This document shows positions 61,037-64,000 of a stretch of DNA of 64,000 nt, piece by piece (the stretch's first letter is position 1; every line of letters begins with the position of its first letter). The translations under genes and the position numbers were made by a program. The stretch spans positions 62,001 to 126,000 of the forward strand of contig NZ_CP094997.1 of the NCBI RefSeq assembly GCF_022869785.1, written 5' to 3'. A model generated the notes under the pieces. It was not told the origin of the DNA. It was given only the letters and a program-made list of their open reading frames with translations, and made no database searches. Origin of the DNA: Dyadobacter chenwenxiniae (GTDB taxonomy: Bacteria > Bacteroidota > Bacteroidia > Cytophagales > Spirosomataceae).

Positions 61037-64000
61037 ATGAAACAACTTAGACATATACTAATCCACTATATGAAATTATCGTTGGTTCAGGTTGTACTGG
61101 CGTTGACATTTATGGGTGCTTCCTGGGCCAATAATCTATCCGCTCAGGAGCTTTTGAATCGCCGCATTAGCCTTGACCTGACAGACGTGAAACTAAAACC
61201 AGCTCTAAAAGAACTGGAAAAGGTTGCTAATGTGCGTTTTTCCTACACGCCACAAATTGGTCAGTCACAACAGGCTATTACGTTAAAAGCGACCAATGCG
61301 ATGCTTGGACAAGTGCTGGAAAAGCTTTTTACGCCCATGAATATACGCTACGAGGTCAGCGGCAAGCATGTCATCCTCTCGCGTGATACCCCAGGCGCTT
61401 CACCGGTAAAGGTGGAAGTGCAGGAATCGCCCGCGCTCAACTTTATTCCTTTAAAAGGTAAGGTTGTCGATGAAAAAGGAGTTGCGCTTGCCGGGGTTAG
61501 CATTCTGCTTCAGGGTACGACCAGGGGGACTCTCACCGACGCGGATGGTGAATTCACCTTCGAGACTTCGGAAACAGTGGGAACACTGGTGTTCAGCTTT
61601 GTGGGTTTTGTTTCAAAAGAGGTTGCCATTGCAGGAAGAACCTATTTTGATGTCACGCTGGAACAATCGGCAAATGCATTAAACGAACAGGTTGTAGTAG
61701 GTTATGGTGCTCAAAAAAGAATAAACATGACCGGCGCAGTAGCGTCCATTACCTCAGACGATATACAGGAAGGTCAGTTTCTCAATACGGCATCGCTCAT
61801 GCAAGGAAGACTTCCCGGCCTGAAAGTCACTCAAAACTCCGGTGCACCGGGTGCAGAGGGAATCAATTTGCAGATCCGGGGAGTGGGCACATTTAGTGGT
61901 GCCGGTGTTAATCCGCTCGTCATCATCGACGGGGTTGCCGGGGGCGATATCAATAGCGTAAATCCAGAAAGTATTGAGAGCATATCCGTGCTCAAAGATG
62001 CCGCATCCGCTGCGATATATGGCGCAAGGGCTGCAAATGGCGTGATACTGGTCACAACCAAGACAGGAACAAAAACGGATAAAACTACCTTTGATTACCA
62101 CATTAACACTGCGCTACATTCGCCGACAAAATACCCGGATTTAATCTGGAACTCAGTGGAATACATGGAGTTGTGGAATGAAGCGATTGCCAACTTCGGA
62201 ACTGGTGGCTCCCCATATACGAAAGAGCAAATCGATGCATACAGAAACCCTGCAAACCCGGACCAGTTTCCTAATTACAATTGGCTGGATAAAATGTTCG
62301 ATACGAAAGTGGTCACCAACCAGACGCTTTCGTTTACTGGAAATCGGGGGGCAACCAATTTCTTCGGACAAGCCGCCTACCTGGATCAGCCGGGGACCTT
62401 CAAAGGTTACAGTATGAAACGGACGTCCATGCAATTTAATATGGATACCAGGTTGAGCAAAGTACTCCTCTTCGGAACCAAGCTGGGGCTCGTCCTTAAA
62501 AACCGAACTTCTCCTTCCGGTGACAGCGGTGGCGATGGCGTAGACCCGTTATTATCCACCATGGCCCAGAGACCTACATTTGGTGCAGTGCTTGCAGATG
62601 GCAGCGGGCGTTATGCATCTCGGGGATATCCTAATGAGACGATCGGGAATAAGAATCCATGGTTGGTTGCCAATGAGGCTTTAAATAAAATCAAAAGTCA
62701 GGATTATCGGTTGCAGGCCTATCTTAAATTAACGCCGATTAAGTCGCTCGATATTACGGGGAGTGTCGCGGCTGCGGGAACGATGGCTGAAAGCAGGTAC
62801 ATGGCCACCAAAATATCGACCTATAATTTTGTCACGGGAGCACCATCAGGTAGCTTCGGAAACAACAATTATGAACAGACCCAGGCCAAGAATAACCTGA
62901 CCACAGCCAATCTCTACGGAAATTATACAAAAGACCTTGGAGACCACAACCTTAATGCTACACTCGGAACGAGCTATGAAACCTTCAAAGTGAGCACCTT
63001 GGGCGGTACCCGTATAAACTACATTACAAGTGCGCTTACAGAGCTGGATGCCGGCCCGGCAGCAGGTCAAAGTAACAGGGGGAATTCAAGTGAATGGGCA
63101 TTGCTTTCATACTTTGGACGATTGGCATACAGTTTCAAGAATCGTTATCTCTTGGAGGTCAATGCCCGATATGACGGATCATCACGCTTTTCAGCGGCGA
63201 ACCGGTGGGGATTTTTTCCTTCATTCTCCGGTGGATGGAATGTCGCCGAGGAAGATTTCTTCAAATCAGACTGGCTCAACGAACTCAAATTAAGAGGCTC
63301 CTGGGGAAGTCTGGGTAACCAGGAAATTAGTTACTATCCTTACCAATCCCTTTTGGCGGTAACAACCGGCTATCCATTCGATAACACACTTTCATCAGGT
63401 GTGAGAAAAACAGAATTAAATAATTCCGGGATCAGTTGGGAGAAAACAACCGTAACGGATTTTGGTATCGATGCCGAGTTCTTTAAGAGAAAGTTTAGAC
63501 TTACCATCGACTATTTCGATAAGAGAACATCAAATATTTTAAGAAGGGCCGACATTCCTCTTGAAATAGGTTACACCGCACCTTTGATCAATGACGGAGT
63601 GATGATTAACAGAGGCATGGAACTTGGCGTAGATTTCAGGAATAAAATTGGCCGCGAACTATCTTATAATATTGGCGGGACAATCTCCGCGTACAGGAAC
63701 AAACTAGCCAGATATGGTTCTGTAACCTATGGTCAAAATTTCATAAACCGCGAAGGGGATCCCTTCCAAACTTATTACCTGTGGCAAGTGCAGGGCATTT
63801 TTCAAAGCCGGGAAGAAATCGACCAGGCTGCCAAGCAAGCAAATAATCCGTCACCGGGTGACCTGCGTTACATAGATCAAAATGGGGACGGCGTGATTAA
63901 CACCAGCGATAAAGTTACCATGGACGGCCGCCATCCCGACTTTGAATATGCAGCAAATCTTGGATTGAAGTTTAGAGGCTTTTCCCTGAGCACGATGTTC
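61037..64000 (+). CDS. STN-containing SusC/RagA-family TonB-linked receptor (3' part outside window)
   Basis: Open from the ATG at 61037 to the window edge, 988 codons, C-terminus missing. After the signal (~13-38) comes an STN (secretin/TonB short N-terminal) domain (~45-115: RRISLDLTDVKLKPALKELE; LEKLFTPMNIRYEV), then a carboxypeptidase-regulatory-like domain (~137-210), a TonB-box/plug start LNEQVVVGYGAQKRINMTG and plug motifs LQIRGVGTFSG, LVIIDGVAGG, ISVLKDAASAAIYGARAANG. The STN domain contacts FecR, so with the two upstream genes this is a cell-surface signalling receptor. A SusD gene is expected just beyond the window. Confidence 0.94.
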   Translation, partial: MKQLRHILIHYMKLSLVQVVLALTFMGASWANNLSAQELLNRRISLDLTDVKLKPALKELEKVANVRFSYTPQIGQSQQAITLKATNAMLGQVLEKLFTPMNIRYEVSGKHVILSRDTPGASPVKVEVQESPALNFIPLKGKVVDEKGVALAGVSILLQGTTRGTLTDADGEFTFETSETVGTLVFSFVGFVSKEVAIAGRTYFDVTLEQSANALNEQVVVGYGAQKRINMTGAVASITSDDIQEGQFLNTASLMQGRLPGLKVTQNSGAPGAEGINLQIRGVGTFSGAGVNPLVIIDGVAGGDINSVNPESIESISVLKDAASAAIYGARAANGVILVTTKTGTKTDKTTFDYHINTALHSPTKYPDLIWNSVEYMELWNEAIANFGTGGSPYTKEQIDAYRNPANPDQFPNYNWLDKMFDTKVVTNQTLSFTGNRGATNFFGQAAYLDQPGTFKGYSMKRTSMQFNMDTRLSKVLLFGTKLGLVLKNRTSPSGDSGGDGVDPLLSTMAQRPTFGAVLADGSGRYASRGYPNETIGNKNPWLVANEALNKIKSQDYRLQAYLKLTPIKSLDITGSVAAAGTMAESRYMATKISTYNFVTGAPSGSFGNNNYEQTQAKNNLTTANLYGNYTKDLGDHNLNATLGTSYETFKVSTLGGTRINYITSALTELDAGPAAGQSNRGNSSEWALLSYFGRLAYSFKNRYLLEVNARYDGSSRFSAANRWGFFPSFSGGWNVAEEDFFKSDWLNELKLRGSWGSLGNQEISYYPYQSLLAVTTGYPFDNTLSSGVRKTELNNSGISWEKTTVTDFGIDAEFFKRKFRLTIDYFDKRTSNILRRADIPLEIGYTAPLINDGVMINRGMELGVDFRNKIGRELSYNIGGTISAYRNKLARYGSVTYGQNFINREGDPFQTYYLWQVQGIFQSREEIDQAAKQANNPSPGDLRYIDQNGDGVINTSDKVTMDGRHPDFEYAANLGLKFRGFSLSTMF

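Noticed and set aside
1..64000. CRISPR arrays, tRNA or rRNA genes, insertion sequences, prophage
   Set aside because: Read for regular repeats, cloverleaf-like stretches, transposase or integrase motifs; none seen. Very diverged elements could be missed by eye.

Overview
The window looks like a chromosomal segment of a Bacteroidota bacterium, most likely a Cytophagales member of the Dyadobacter/Spirosoma type. The organism call is inference. It rests on three SusC/RagA-like TonB-linked receptors, two of them with a complete SusD partner, on an ECF sigma/FecR/STN-SusC unit at the right edge, on LytS/LytTR and TPR-HTH regulators, and on promoter-like TAnnTTTG boxes. I see no rRNA, tRNA, CRISPR array, insertion sequence, prophage or integrase.

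Left part (1-16 kb): a mixed set of single genes. It holds the N-terminal part of a GNAT/nitrilase fusion, a DUF4142 lipoprotein, a Tat-exported PhoA-type alkaline phosphatase, a divergent HxlR/DoxX pair around a large palindrome, secreted proteins of unknown role, an AT-rich ChaN/Tiki-like protein, an Xre-RES toxin-antitoxin pair, an alpha/beta hydrolase, a glycine-rich stress protein, an orphan C-terminal domain of a GH13 amylase, a GNAT acetyltransferase, an S41 protease fused to a CBM48-like domain, and a cupin. A broken gene fragment lies at 6.3-6.6 kb.

Centre (16-41 kb): this is the most interesting region and reads as an organic-phosphorus (phospholipid) scavenging island. SusC1/SusD1 is followed directly by a protein that fuses a glycerophosphodiester phosphodiesterase to a nucleotide-pyrophosphatase-type phosphodiesterase. 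SusC2/SusD2 is followed by a Ca2+-dependent phosphoinositide phospholipase C. A membrane-bound TPR-HTH regulator comes next. Then come a TonB-dependent receptor, a dihaem peroxidase-like protein, a purple-acid-phosphatase-like enzyme, and a DUF1800/DUF1501 pair. Together with phoA at 2-3.4 kb these could take a phospholipid from surface capture through head-group release to free phosphate. phoA, susC1 and susC2 share an 11-bp-spaced TTAA direct repeat in front of a TAnnTTTG box, which resembles a PhoB-type arrangement.

Right-centre (41-54.5 kb): stress, detoxification and regulation genes. These are a VOC protein, a small membrane protein, a Crp/Fnr regulator, OsmC and Ohr peroxidases, two SDR enzymes, two AraC regulators (one next to an orphan TonB receptor), an epimerase, an epoxide-hydrolase-like enzyme, and an HxlR regulator downstream of an SDR that has a nested palindromic operator. 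A short SDR remnant is visible at 41.7 kb.

Right end (54.6-64 kb): a haem-binding/cytochrome P460 protein with a haem-motif-less paralogue, an overlapping LytS/LytTR two-component pair, a DUF1223 thioredoxin-like protein, an SDR remnant, and an ECF sigma factor, FecR anti-sigma and STN-containing SusC system cut by the window edge.
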